A stretch of 64,000 bases of DNA, taken from NCBI RefSeq assembly GCF_000143415.4, contig NW_003314263.1, positions 409,114 through 473,113 of the forward strand, written 5' to 3'. The stretch's first letter is position 1. Each line of letters opens with the position of its first letter. Positions 21,045 to 32,888 of the stretch are shown in pieces. Source of the stretch: Selaginella moellendorffii (taxonomy: Eukaryota > Streptophyta > Lycopodiopsida > Selaginellales > Selaginellaceae). The notes under the pieces were generated by a model. It did not search any database and was not told where the DNA came from. It was given only the letters and a program-made list of their open reading frames with translations. The position numbers and the translations under genes are program-made.

Positions 21045-24000
21045 GTGCGTTACAATTGACAAGAAAATTTCAAAATACTCTATTATGGTGAATGTTGCAA
21101 TAGTAAAGACAAAGATGGTATGGCATTCATTATAGCTTTGATTCTAGTGAGTAGGTATGCTTCTCTAGATTCTTTATTAAAATAACTTTTTTAATATAGG
21201 CAATATGAAGATGCAATAGTCAAAATGACTCCTTTACATATGATTATGATTGTGTGAAACATTTCAAGTAGATGCTAACAAAATTATAAACTATCTTACA
21301 GACAAGAAAAAGGTCCAATTGAATATGATAATATTTAAGAAAAACTAGTCAAAAAAGCATGATAGCTATGCTAAGTTCCCTTGATATATCGACATGCACA
21401 TTTTATTTGAGGTACTTAGATTTGCGAAAGTACTTATTTCAATTTTTTTATTTTAAAAATTTTTATTATTTTTTTTTCTTCTCTAGTATAACATCAATAA
21501 AGATTTGAAGAGATTGAAGAAGAAAAGCCTTGACATTGATACTACTACTAAAGAAGAGTATAAAATCAAGTAAAAACATATAGCAATGATAATGAAACTA
21601 ATCAACATTTTGCATTTGGATCTTGGGAAGGAATGGTTTAATGTTGTGATGAGCTTGAATGCAAAAGATCCATAATATACATAGTGTACGTTCAAGAAAC
21701 TGAACATAATAACTTTGGCATAAATTCCAAATTCATATAAACTAGTAGTATTGAAGGAGTTAAAAGTAGTTGGTGGATTATCTAAAGTTGTCCACTTTTT
21801 AATCCCAAATACTAATAAATAGTTCTGAATTTGGTGGAGGAAAAGGTGATAATTATTAAGGTGGTGGAAAAAGCAATTGGGTATGTTAAGAAGATGAATG
21901 AAGAACTCTTTTTTAGAGCAAATCGATTGAAATACAAAACAATGTTAAGCGTGTTTAAGTTTGGCATTGTACAAATTTGGTCGCAACTTTAGTTAGTATC
22001 AAGTAAGGCTGAGATTGAAGGGGAGGATGATGAAGACCAGGGAGACGAGATAAATGATGTAGCAATGCAAAAAGTTGACTAATGTTTTGCATATAAATGA
22101 CATTTCCATCACTTTGTACTCTTCAAGTTTTAATTTTCTTTATTTTTCAAATACTTCAAATCTATGTGGAAGGAGATTTCAACTATTGTTGAGCCATGGT
22201 TATCCCCTACCTTGCTTACGTACATGTATGGGGATAAGAAACTGCCTAAACATACTAGAGTCATAAATTATGAGTAAGAAAATTATCCTTGGTGGTTATA
22301 TTTTGGCATTGCTATGATGTTGAAAGTGGAGTAAGAAATATGGAACTCACATATGTAAAACTAGTTCAAATAAAAGCAACTCATGATTATCAAGGATTCT
22401 TCATGGAATTTGATAATGTTGATGAGCCTGACAAAGTGAAGACATAGCCGGAAAAGAAGAGAAGGTGTGCTACTCAAAAAATACCAAATACATATACTAT
22501 ATTGAGTAAGTCAATAAAATTTCTTTATTTACTTTGTATTTAACCATGTTTTTCCAGCTAATCCTGATGTGGAAGAGGTCAAAGTTTCAAAGAAGAAAGG
22601 AAAAAAACTTTTTTGCAATCTTGGGTGGAAGTTATATATTGATGATTGAAACAAAATGCCAAAAACACTTGGCCACCTTGTTGTTCAACATGGAGTTATG
22701 GAAGACTTGGCTAACATCATTCTTCAAGAGAGCCATAAGATATATAAGAAACATGCTAACAAGGATTCTAATAACAATTTTGAGATTGGTGAAGATGAGA
22801 AAGATCTAAATACTAAGGATTTTAAGTAATATAAATTAATTTTTAAGGAGCTAAAGAAGTTTATGTATCACCACTCTTGGAATTCCTCTACTGGCAAACC
22901 TTCACATCGAGTAGGTAAATTTTTCTTTTAATCTTTTTAGTACTCATTTATGGAATAATTTTTTAAGCTTAGTTATCTTTGACTTCCTTTTAGTTTCATT
23001 AGAGTTGCTAGGGGGACTAATGAAGAAATATGATGATAGTGATTTAACTCAATTTTATTTTAGTGTTAATCTTGCAAATGAATTTGTGGGATTTTCAATT
23101 GGTGTTTAGGTTTTAGGATAACATCACAAATAGTTGAGATGGCAAAGGTGTTTTCTTGAGCTCACTTTATCTTAATTGAAAATTATATACTAGAGTCATG
23201 AACAAGTTAGGGTTTCAGAGGCAAAAAGTAGGTTTGTTTAAAGTTCTTGTGTTTCCTAATTAATAATTGATTTTGCAATATAGATCAAAGCTATTTCAAA
23301 TGGAAATAGAGGGAAAAATGGCTTTTCTTTTGAATCTTTTGTCGAATCTCCTTCAACATGAACCAACCAACATTGCTATGGATGACATTGAATGTAAAAT
23401 TTGGTAACTCATTTCTTTTTAAACAAAAAAAATACCTCTAATATCTTCTATAAATGACCTTTTCCACAAAAGTTAAAAGTTTTGGCAAACATGGTTGTGT
23501 GATGCCTTTGCCATGAAGGTGGTTATATCCATGACTTCTTTAGTGGCATAGGGGCTTTCTTGATTGCTACTCTACGCAATAGTTGTAATGTTTTTGGACT
23601 AAATTATGATTCTAGTATCGTGTAATAGTTTCAATGCATTATTATAAAGAAAGCTCATGATGATATGCCACCCCATGTAAAGGTTGTAACTAAGTTTACA
23701 TCCAGAGCATTATAACATGTGTGTCAAGGAAAAGTCAATTTTTATGTCAAAGCTCATTAATGATCATGCACAAGAGAAGAAAAGAGGAAAGCAAAAAAAG
23801 GTTAGTTCATCTATATATATGGATTATATATAGATTTGAGTTATAATTTATTGTAGTTATAATAAAATCTGATATTTTATAATATTTTATAGTTATCACA
23901 TAAAGTATAGTTGTAGTAATTACATAATTTAATATATAGTTATAATGACGAAATATTTTTCAAATATTAAATTATTACAAAAGGATATTCTTAGCATATT

Positions 24001-24094
24001 CAAATATTGGTAATATTCAAAGTGTTCTTTAAACGGTAATGCATATTGTTCTTCAGTCAACTGTCTTGGCTCTTGGCTCCGTTTTTGCCAAGCC
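21045..24094. other. 3-kb AT-rich stretch, no gene recognised
   Basis: Only short AT-biased ORFs are present (for example 22,534-22,809 on +, Lys/Ile-rich). There are some Glu/Lys-rich pieces with frequent stops. I see no transposase, RT or gag motif. Confidence 0.5.
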
Positions 24095-26965
24095 TCGATA
24101 ATTGAGGAGGTAAATATTATTTCTTTTGTAGAACAAGAGATGTGGTAGCTTCCAGGTTGATCTTCCAGAAGCAAAGAAACATTCTAGTCCAGAAAAAAAA
24201 GTATATCATGACTTTGCCTTCAGCTTTATTTGGCTTGTTTTACCAAAATGGAGCACATAACGCTCCCTCTTGATCTTACAAGTCCTTGCGGCAACGTTTC
24301 TGAAACAAAACAAGTGTTTCATCAACCATGCTCTCAACTGTGAGACAGACGCCGACACGGCTTTGCAATGTACTCTGCAAAAGACTCAGAGGACACCATA
24401 GAAATAGACAAACAAAGTCTTCCACATGGCAACCATAGCACCGGCCTTTCGGTATTGTGTTACAGATCAGGCTGTGCCTATCTACATTGAAAAGGAAATG
24501 TAAGATGGTCTCGGTTGGGGTGGGCTCGCAAAAGCTCATGAACCACATGGAAATCTTGGAAAGACTCTGCATGGTAGAAATGGCTGACAGAAATCTGGTC
24601 TGGGATGGCGTCTGGCATCCACCAAGTCACTCCATTTGTGCCAGCTCGAGTCGGGATGCATTTGCCACCGTCCTTTCATATGGCTTGGTTAATGCAAGCA
24701 GCAAGACTTTACCGTTAGGTTTGGTTAGATGCTTCTGGGCGAATTTCACACTTTGGAATTTTTCGAAACAAGAGCCTTGCCTGATGTCAGATGAAGTTCT
24801 CCTATAAGAGCAGTCGTCTTAATCGGGCAAACACCACACGAATGGATCTAGCACTTGCTGTCAGTTTTGGAATTTTCATCGCTCTCTGGGGCTTGTGGCT
24901 CTTGAAAGCTCATTCAAATCTTCCACCAAGTCCATGGGGATTGCCCCTGATTGGCCACTTACACTTGCAGGAATGCCCCCGCACAAAGCATTGCAACGCA
25001 TGGCCAACAAGTATGGTCCTATTATTTCCTTGAGGTTGGGAATGATCCCAACTGTGGTGATCTCCAGCCCGGAGCTTGCCAAGGAGGTGGTCACCACACA
25101 TGATCTAAATTTTGCTTACAGGCCGTACATGGTTTTCCGCGAGTATTTCAGTTATAGCTCTGTCGGACTTGTAAGTAGTCCCCATGGAAAGCTATGGCGA
25201 AACACCCGCAAGCTGTGTACAACGGAGCTCTTCACGGCCCACGTATCGACTCTTTCTCTTGGGTCAGAAGGGAGGAGCTCTCGCGTGCCTTGGAGGGGAT
25301 TTTGAAGGCTCATGGCAATGACAAGCCTGTGGAGGTGAGAAAAGTGGCCAGTGTTTTCACCTTCAACATCACATCACGAATTGTGATGAGCAAGAGGTAC
25401 TTTGGTGACGAAAACGTGGATGCTGATGCCATGGAATTCAAGGAGCTCAATGACAATGTTCTTGAGCCATCAATCCCTGTCTTAGCAACTTGGTGCCTTG
25501 GTACCTGAGATGGCTGGACTGGCAGATCCCTCGGTACAAGCGAATCCATGCCAAGCAAGACAAGTTCTTGCAAAAGATCGTTGACGAGCACAAGGAGACA
25601 ACACGAAAATGCAAGGACTTCCTTGATATCATGCTTGACTTCTTTGGAGCAGGGACACAAGGGGAGACTTATGTGAAGGCAAACCTCATGGTAACCCGTG
25701 CAAAACTTTTCCATATTGCTGCTAACAGGTATTTCTATGACAAATGCAGGAGATGTTAATTGGTGGAACTTATACCACCAGCACTGCAAGTGAGTGGCTC
25801 ATAGCTGTATTGATGCACGATCCTCGAGTCATGGCCAAGCTCCGCGAGGGGCTCGACAGGGTTGTGGGCAACACTCGGATGGTGCAAGAGTCGGACCTCC
25901 CAAAGCTCGAATATCTCCAGCTCGTGCTCAAGGAGACATTGAGACGCTATCCTCCGGGTGCCATAATTATGCCGCACATCTCAAGCCAAGCATCCAACGT
26001 TGGCGGCTTTCACGTTCCAAAAGGGACCACTCTCCTGGTGAATTCATGGGCGATTGGAATGGATCCGGCAGTATGGGAGAATCCCACACAATTCCACCCG
26101 GAGCGCTTCTTGGGGAGCTCCATCGACGTCAAAGGCCAAAACTTTGAGCTCCTCCCGTTTGGATCCGGCCGTAGAAAGTGTCCAGGAATGGCCATGGGAT
26201 TGCGAGCAGTGGAGCTTTTCGTGGCGAATCTTATCCATGGATTCGACTGGAGCTTTGTGCCCGGGACAATGCCGTCCATGGAAGATGTTTTTCGCAGTGC
26301 TATTCAGCTCAAGACCCCATTGCAAGCCATGGCAAGTCCAAGGTTCCCAAAGGATGTCTACATCAATCAGACATCACATCTTTAGTCACCATGGACTTCA
26401 CTACAAATAAATTCTACTCAATGCTGGCTAGACTTGCGTCTCTCCCACTCCACAATGTGATATATAGATCGGAGAAATCTTGGTTGTCCCAGCAATATAT
26501 ACATTGTCAGATCCAAATTCCAAGGAGAGTGGAGAACCGCCATTTGAAGGTCTAGTGTAGCCTCGGTCCTGACAAGACGATCTTTCCAACCACGCAAAAG
26601 TTTTGATCGTGCATTTCTAGTCACGTTGTATCCCCTTTGCCCAGCCGAGCTTGATCACGTGTTGAAGACCAGGCCACTGGTCAAACATAATCACAATTTA
26701 CGGTCAAGGATGGTCAAAATTTGGTCGTCCTTGAAAAAAAGCAAATATTGGAAAGTCTACCTCCGACTGAGAACATTCTAGGACTTGAGAGACGTTCTCA
26801 GGTGTCCAGTTTGCCTTGAGTTCGTCCCAGGCACGTCTTGCAGTGGCTCCAGGGCTGCTGATTGTCTCCAGGTCCCTGCTCTCTGCCACAGCCTTGTGGA
26901 GCAGCATCCAGCTTCCATTTTGGAGCTTCCAGCAGAGTAAGATGGTGTGGCGTGCTTGAGATGAA
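24095..26965 (+). repeat. segmental duplication of 9,090-12,100 (P450 unit)
   Basis: Starts abruptly at the cgataattgaggagg block, which in the first copy lies just upstream of dirigent gene 1 (about 9,077). It runs through the P450 and its 3' flank. It lacks the Fic relic present at 9,545-9,720. The dirigent partner is not beside it but inverted at 28.7 kb. Confidence 0.85.
24842..26385 (+). pseudogene. P450 pseudogene (paralogue of 9,900-11,452)
   Basis: It has the same two-exon layout (exon 1 24,842-25,690, intron 25,691-25,749, exon 2 25,750-26,385). Exon 1 is broken by three small deletions relative to the intact copy: 4 bases near 24,970, 1 base near 25,240 and 4 bases near 25,467. Exon 2 has the same length as the intact one and keeps FGSGRRKCPG and ExxR, but the I-helix motif GGTDTTS has become GGTYTTS. 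The three deletions sum to nine bases, so the frame returns after the third, but stop codons fall in the shifted parts. A full-length P450 cannot be made. Confidence 0.88.
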
Positions 26966-28745
26966 AAAATATCAATGCTAATATTTGCTCACTTAAGAAA
27001 TAATTAGAGTCCCCTAATGTGTTTTCTTATTTCATTTGTTAGCTCTTAAAAACGTATTAAGCACTGATACAAATTAACCTTTTTAAAAATTATAATATTT
27101 TAAAATTTTATCAACTATAAAATCCCAAAGAAAACCAATTGTTTGCTAAGTGTAGCAATTTTTTTTCATTTGAGAAAAGAATTAGATTAATCTTGGAATG
27201 AGTTTAGTAGAATTGTTAAATGAAATAATTGTTAGTATGAGCATCAATTTCTTCTCTTTCTATTGTAAATAAGTTCTTAAACAGTTGCTGCCCAAATTCC
27301 AACAATAAATCTTACCAAGAGTTATTATGTGATATGGCTAGCAAAAACAAATGGTTCTAAATATGTATATTTATCTAAAGTTTATTGGAATGACTTGGTC
27401 ATTTCTATCCTACAAAAATCCTTTATGCATGCTTATATAAAAGGCTAGGTTATAGAAAATGGACTAAATCTTGATAATTTGTTGGCATATTTATCTACTA
27501 CAAAATTGATACAACTTCCTAGTCACAAGCTCACCAGTTTTAAGATTCTTAGTTAGTTTTGTTGTAGATCAAATTTCAACATCATTTAAAGTTAAATCTA
27601 CGGTCAAGTGTTTTGTTTAGATTGGTAGAAAATTATATGGTAAAAAGATTACTATAGGAACTCTATGCACTCTAGCATTTTGTTTTTGGGGATGATAGCA
27701 ATATAGTGATCTTTCATAACACTGTGATCAATTCATATGGTTTTGTCCAATAGAAATTTTACACATAGTCTATTGTAGTATAGATTATCCAAAAATCAAA
27801 ATATATACCACATACTTGACTAGTTGAAGAAGAGATGAATTTGACGAATTTAGAGTTTTAAAATTTGGTTAAAATAGGTTTTAGATTTGAAGAGAACACT
27901 TTACAACCACAACCATAGGCTCAATCTCAACATTATTCTCAAGAAGTTTTAAAAACAAGAAATAACAAATGTCTAAAGATTACAAATACTTTATCAAAGG
28001 AAGCAAAAATAGCGTACTCAAAAGTATTATAGTTGAAGGTAGAAATTAAGAGTGTTAACATCAAGTAGCAATATTATCATCACGAATATACAATTCTTAG
28101 TTATGAAATTGATATTATAAATAGGAAGGTTTATAACATTACAATCAACTAATTCTCAAGTTGTATTTGCCTATACTTCTTTTAATATCAAATTTATGAT
28201 AAGTCTTTTATCCCTTGCAAGCATATGTATTTTGTATATTAAATGCTTCTTGGGATTGATCCAAATATTAACTTTGGATTCATCACTTTGTAATATCTGA
28301 ATATGAGATGTTCATGACATTGAAAAAGAATTAGATATTGGTATTATATTTGAATATAATATAAGATAAATATCTTTTTATTTAAAAGTTACATCTAAAA
28401 TAACATATGGCATTTCTTATAATAGAGATTTTATGTAATAATAATAAATTTATTATAAATATACATTATATATTAGTGGATGCTTACTTAAAATAATTAT
28501 TATAAATAATAAATATTAAACATTAAAATAATAATTTTTTCTGTAAATAAGTTGATAATGCAAAGCCTCTATTAAATAGCAACTACTGCTACTAAGTTTA
28601 GCTGCTGGTAGTTTACACAAATCTAAATATTATTAAAATTACTACCTATTTAATAAAAATATTGCCACAAAATCTTAACAAAATACTTTGATGTGCCAAA
28701 ATATTCTTAAAATATTCTTGTCAACGGCAATAGCTCCCTTGACTC
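26966..28745. other. AT-rich DNA, no gene recognised
   Basis: 27,010-27,250 is the inverted copy of 12,130-12,370. The rest is strongly AT-rich with no coding pattern. Confidence 0.55.
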
Positions 28746-28790
28746 GCTCCCTAGATCCTCATTTATCTGGGAAGACCTGCAAGCACGAGT

Positions 28791-29333
28791 ATGGCTAAAC
28801 TCATCCAGATCCTTGTAGTGGTAGTTTTCTTTGCAGCAAGTTCTTGCGCGGCAACGGATTCTAGCAGTCACTTTGCAAAGTGCACTGAAGTTATTAGCTT
28901 CTACCTCCATGATCTCTTCTTCCCAACGCCTGGGGTGAATGTCACCACGGCAATTGTTCTTCCAGGCACGAACAACGCCACCATGTTTGGAATGGTGGCC
29001 ATCATCGATGACAAGCTGACAGAAGGCCCCTCGATCGACTCCAAGCTCGTGGGAAGAGCCAAAGGAATATTAGCATTCGATTCTATCAGCAACATCAGCC
29101 TCCTGGCAAGCATCACCCTGGAGCTCGAGGGGCGAGATGGAAACATCAATCTACTGGGCCAGAACCGCGCTCTGGATCCGCAGAGGGAGATTTCAATCGT
29201 GGGAGGAAGTGGAGAATTTAGATTTGTTCAAGGATTTGCAACACTGAGAACGCATTCTCGCGAGCCTTACGGCACCAAGGTCTTTTGGCAGGTGTATGTG
29301 ATCAAACTGTGGGACTGCGTGTTCAACTCCTAG
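28791..29333 (+). CDS. dirigent-like secreted protein, copy 2
   Basis: An intact 180-residue single-exon ORF with the same signal peptide and the same dirigent blocks (NATMFGMVAIIDDKLTEGP, GGSGEFRFVQGFA) as copy 1 at 8,503-9,051. Differences are few, such as VFW-QVY for IFW-QLH near the C-terminus, and the ORF stops two codons earlier. The ATG is preceded by the same leader (tgcaagcacgagt) as in copy 1. It lies in opposite orientation to copy 1 and 2.4 kb downstream of the P450 pseudogene, so the original divergent gene pair was split and one half inverted. The cell-wall phenolic-coupling role is inferred from the family. Confidence 0.8.
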   Translation: MAKLIQILVVVVFFAASSCAATDSSSHFAKCTEVISFYLHDLFFPTPGVNVTTAIVLPGTNNATMFGMVAIIDDKLTEGPSIDSKLVGRAKGILAFDSISNISLLASITLELEGRDGNINLLGQNRALDPQREISIVGGSGEFRFVQGFATLRTHSREPYGTKVFWQVYVIKLWDCVFNS

Positions 29334-29517
29334 GTGTAGAACCGAGATTTCCTGTCCTAAGAAGAATAAGTGAGCATAAATTTTTTCATGTTTTCGCTGG
29401 TGAACCATATTTGTTTATCTCCTGTTTATCTTGCACTTTGTGCCTTGATATGGAATTTGGCAAGCCGGTCTTTTTGCCTAAAGTTGGACAAGGAGCTTGC
29501 ATGAAAGCAAAACTCAA

Positions 29518-29523
29518 AATAAA
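29518..29523 (+). terminator. AATAAA signal of dirigent-like gene 2
   Basis: The hexamer lies 185 bp after the stop codon and is conserved with the one following copy 1. Confidence 0.35.
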
Positions 29524-29654
29524 GAATTGCATTGATCTTCCATAGCAATGTCCCTTTGGCCAAGGCGTGTGCCTTCTAGGTACATGAGGTCTCTCAGGCG
29601 AAAACTTTTAATCTTCTATTCCTGTGAATCTCTAGGACCAAGAGCGCCTTCTTG

Positions 29655-29860
29655 CCTTTGGATCCCGGGGATTGCAAACTCCGCGTAGAGATTGTTGGCG
29701 CCCTAGGGAATGAGAGCGTCCCCTTTCGGGGACTGGGCGCCTTCCCTGGTTTTGAACAAAATCTAAAAGAATAACATCCATCTTGCTTTGTTGGCTTATG
29801 TGCTAGATGTCATGTAGTCTTTCTTGCGTTTCGCCCCTCTCAGACGTGAATGTAGGGCGT
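29655..29860 (-). pseudogene. Fic-gene relic after dirigent copy 2
   Basis: Shares the ggattgcaaactccgcgtag and gagattgttggcg blocks with 9,545-9,720 and the corresponding Fic-gene DNA near 31,850. It is broken and non-coding. Confidence 0.5.
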
Positions 29861-29904
29861 TGACCTAGCCCGCACGACTTGACCATGTGACTTTTCCATT
29901 GGTT

Positions 29905-30110
29905 GCTTGTTCTTCGTCAAGGGGTGCTGCCCGCGCTGCAAACAATACCCGGAAGGCCGGTTGCTTGCGACTGGCACAACACTTGTTTTGTCTAGTTCTC
30001 ACTGTCTTTTTCTTCCTCTGAATCTTTCTCCTGCTTTGCCTCCAAATGCCATTTCCTGCAGCGGTGGCGTACTAAACACTCGTTTTGTTGACCAAACACT
30101 AGTGATGGGC
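29905..30110 (+). pseudogene. relic of PRT6-like gene exons 6-7
   Basis: On + it reads VKGCCPRCKQYPEGR, matching VKECCPRCKTVPERP of the PRT6-like gene. Intron-6-like DNA and a remnant of exon 7 (gcggtggcgt) follow. It keeps the ccgcgctg bases that the sister relic at 7,790-7,990 has lost. Confidence 0.7.
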
Positions 30111-30296
30111 CTTAAGGTTCCACGGCAGAGTTCATTGGTACTAATCTGTTTTAATTACTGGGAATGACTACTGTTTGACAAGGAAAAGGAGGCTTGCGAT
30201 TATACTAACGGCCACATGAAAGCTTGTTCAAATTCAAAGTGTCATAAAAACAAGTAATATTTATTCTTCTACAAAAGGAATTCTCCAGGGAAGAAA

Positions 30297-30575
30297 GTAT
30301 GTGGGAAGAGCCAAGGGAATGCTAGTGTTTGATTCTATCAGCAACATTAGCCTCCTGGTGAGCATGACCCTGGAGTTCGAGGGCAAGATGAAAACATCAA
30401 TCTGCTAGGCCAGAACCACGCTCTCGATCCGGATTTCAATCGTGGGAGGAAGTGGAGAGTTTAGATTTTCTGGAGGGTTTGCAACGCTGAGACTGCATTC
30501 TCTCGAGCCTTACGGCACGAAGGTCTTCTACCAGTTGTATGTGACCGGAGTGCTTGTACAAATCCTAGGTGTAGA
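30297..30575 (+). pseudogene. dirigent-like pseudogene fragment 3
   Basis: Contains GRAKGMLVFDSISNISLLVS, a one-base frameshift, and then GGSGEFRFSGGFATLRLHS. This corresponds to the C-terminal half of the dirigent-like genes. The N-terminal half and signal peptide are missing. Confidence 0.75.
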
Positions 30576-31126
30576 ATCGAGATCTCCTCTCATGAGACAA
30601 ATTAAAAAAGCACCACATAATACCATAACAGTTTCAAGATTGCCACAAGTTACTCCTTGATGTGGAGCAAGTATTGTTGCAGCTCCACGTTGATGATCAA
30701 TCAGCAGTAACTTGCTCCACGATTGATCAAGGAACCACTAGATGTTGCGCAAAACATACAACAATAAATTATGCTCAACTCTCCATGTCCCTAGTCCCCT
30801 ATAAAGAGGAGATAAATGCTCACATGAATCTAATTGGGCACAACGGTACTAATAGTCTTCATGTAGGTTCCCTCTTGCCTATAGTATATGTTATATCATT
30901 GTATAGTCGGTTTCATGCATTTATTCTCCCAGCTAAGCATGAGGCTAGAGGGTTGACAAGTAAGTTGTCTGGATGAGCAAAGTTGTAATGAATTTTGCTG
31001 TTTCAATGACTTAGAATGAGTCGATATACACACAAAGTCTTACCTCAGATGGTTTGTCTTCATCATCATTGCTTTAAGAATTGTCCCAGGAGACATAAGC
31101 TTTTATAATTGCATACACACTTACTC
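30576..31126. other. intergenic between dirigent fragments
   Basis: Short open frames only (30,662-30,976). No family is recognised. Confidence 0.4.
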
Positions 31127-31440
31127 TTCCTCCCAACGCCCGAGTGAATGTCGCCACTTCCAGGCACGATCAACGCCACCATGTTTGGAATGGTGTCCAG
31201 ACAAGCTGACACAAACCCCCTCGATCGGCTCCAAGCTCGTGGGAAGAGTAGTGTTTGCTTCTATCAGCAACATCAGCCTCCTGGTGTCGGGCTAGATGAA
31301 CGCATCATGGACCAGAACCACGCTCTGGGATGGGAGGCTGAGAACGCATTCTCTCGAGCCTTACAGCTCCAAGATCTTCTTCCAGTTTATGTGACCATAC
31401 TGTGGGAGTGCTTGTTCAAATCTCCACTTCTAGAGGAATA
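31127..31440 (+). pseudogene. dirigent-like pseudogene fragment 4
   Basis: Recognisable DNA blocks are present in order (tcaacgccaccatgtttgga, aagctcgtgggaag, tctatcagcaacatc, ttacagctccaagatctt), with deletions, frameshifts and stops between them. It is more decayed than fragment 3. Confidence 0.7.
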
Positions 31441-31656
31441 AAGGCGTATGATCCACAGAAGTTTGTTTCCATAACATGTCCAAGATTGCTACTAACGTTA
31501 GATCAAGGAAGTTTTAGATTTAATGCTTATTTACTCATGAGAGTCAGAGATGTGCATTGTAACTTTTATTCACGAACAAAACAGTACTACGTACATATTT
31601 TTCCCCATTAATGTCGCTTGGCAATGTATTTGATACATTAAGAATGCATCACAAGT

Positions 31657-32532
31657 TTATAAACACTTGAGGAACTTTGTCCAGCCAATGTGAATCCCTT
31701 GGACCAAGAGCGCCTCCAGTTCCACCGGATGCTCGCCACTCTTGTTCTTCCCTTGTTGCATCACTTGGAAGCACTTAAGGTACACACTCTTGTCCACAAA
31801 CCTTGGAGGATCCCAGGGATTGAAAACGTCATCGCCGCCAAGGGGCGCATAGAGATTGTTGGCGGCCCAGGGAACGATGGAGGCAAGCAAGTAGGCCACC
31901 AAAAGCCTACCCACGCGTCCATTCCCATCCCTGAACGGGTGGACACTCTCAAACCTGTAAAAAAAGGCGGCGCTGATGCTCACCACCTTTGCAACCCTGA
32001 GCTTGGGATCTGCTGCAAATGCCTCCTTGAGGGATTTGTTGGTAGATGACACTAGCTGCTCGAGAGCCGCCGGGATCTTCTTAGGATCCATGTAGACATG
32101 CTTGCGTTTCTCTGTGGTCAATGTCCAGGCCTCGCCCCTCCGGAACTCCCCCGCGTCGACCTCGTCCTTGGTATTCTCCCCAAGCATCTTATGGATCTGG
32201 AGAATCTTTTCGAAATCTAGGCGTGGAACTTTCTCGGCCTTAGCCAGAGCGTTGACCCAGCACAGGCATTTGTAAAGGTTGAGCGTTGACGTGAGCTTTG
32301 GTTTTTTGTCACCGCCAAAGCCGTCAAGCGCAAAGGACTTTGTCTGGTCGTACTGGTTAATGGCATCACTGACCTCTTGCAGTGTATCGAGCCCTTCGCC
32401 CTCGATGTGTGCCACTTGGAACACAAACTCTTTCACCATTGCTCTGCCTTGCTTGAGTGCGCCACTCTTCTTCTTCTCAGGCAGTGATTCATACCTTGAC
32501 ACGCACTTCTCAATGCTCTTGATCATCGCCAT
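31657..32532 (-). CDS. Fic-domain protein (putative AMPylase)
   Basis: An intact, intronless 291-residue ORF. Residues 198-209 are HPFRDGNGRVGR, a complete Fic motif: catalytic His, the acidic residue that binds Mg, and the anion-binding GNGR loop. Upstream are the usual flap region (GEFRRGEAW, about 128-136) and helices. Fic enzymes typically transfer AMP from ATP to hydroxyl side chains of target proteins. Residues 40-47 (VAHIEGEG) lie where class II Fic proteins have the autoinhibitory (S/T)xxxE(G/N) helix; Glu44 is kept but the Ser/Thr position is Val. No signal peptide or membrane segment is seen, so it is probably cytosolic. It follows the FunK1-like gene on the same strand after a 356-bp gap. 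Degenerate copies of it are at 8.1, 9.6, 29.7 and 60.1-60.6 kb. Fic proteins are uncommon in plants, so transfer from another organism is possible but not shown. Confidence 0.88.
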   Translation of the reverse strand: MAMIKSIEKCVSRYESLPEKKKSGALKQGRAMVKEFVFQVAHIEGEGLDTLQEVSDAINQYDQTKSFALDGFGGDKKPKLTSTLNLYKCLCWVNALAKAEKVPRLDFEKILQIHKMLGENTKDEVDAGEFRRGEAWTLTTEKRKHVYMDPKKIPAALEQLVSSTNKSLKEAFAADPKLRVAKVVSISAAFFYRFESVHPFRDGNGRVGRLLVAYLLASIVPWAANNLYAPLGGDDVFNPWDPPRFVDKSVYLKCFQVMQQGKNKSGEHPVELEALLVQGIHIGWTKFLKCL

Positions 32533-32888
32533 TGTAAAAAAGGATGTCCTAGAGCCCTAGTTTCGAACCCGCGATTTACTGACCAACCAACGGTAGCGGT
32601 TGGACGGTAGTGACTGGACGGCGGCGATCAAAGCACATTAAGGAGTTTATATACCTTTTTGGATTGCAATGCTTTCTATACCAAAAAAGAACTTACAGAT
32701 TAAAAAAACCTTTTGATCGCATAAAAACTTTAAGCAGTGAAAGAATCTGTTTGGAAAGATCGTTCTTCCTCTAGAGTCCTGTGGACTCACTTTTCTTACC
32801 GTGTGTTCTTCGTGCCAAGGAACATCCACTTACGCCTTGGAAGATCGAGCCAAAATAACTTCGCCGCGTGATCTTTGTCTCTCGACTG
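32533..32888. other. spacer between FunK1-like and Fic genes
   Basis: No gene is seen. AT-rich parts near 32,640-32,740 could hold the Fic promoter (minus strand). Confidence 0.4.

Noticed and set aside
28901-29149. 82-codon minus-strand frame conserved in both dirigent copies
   Set aside because: It is the antisense shadow of the dirigent-like coding region. Its conservation follows from the sense gene.
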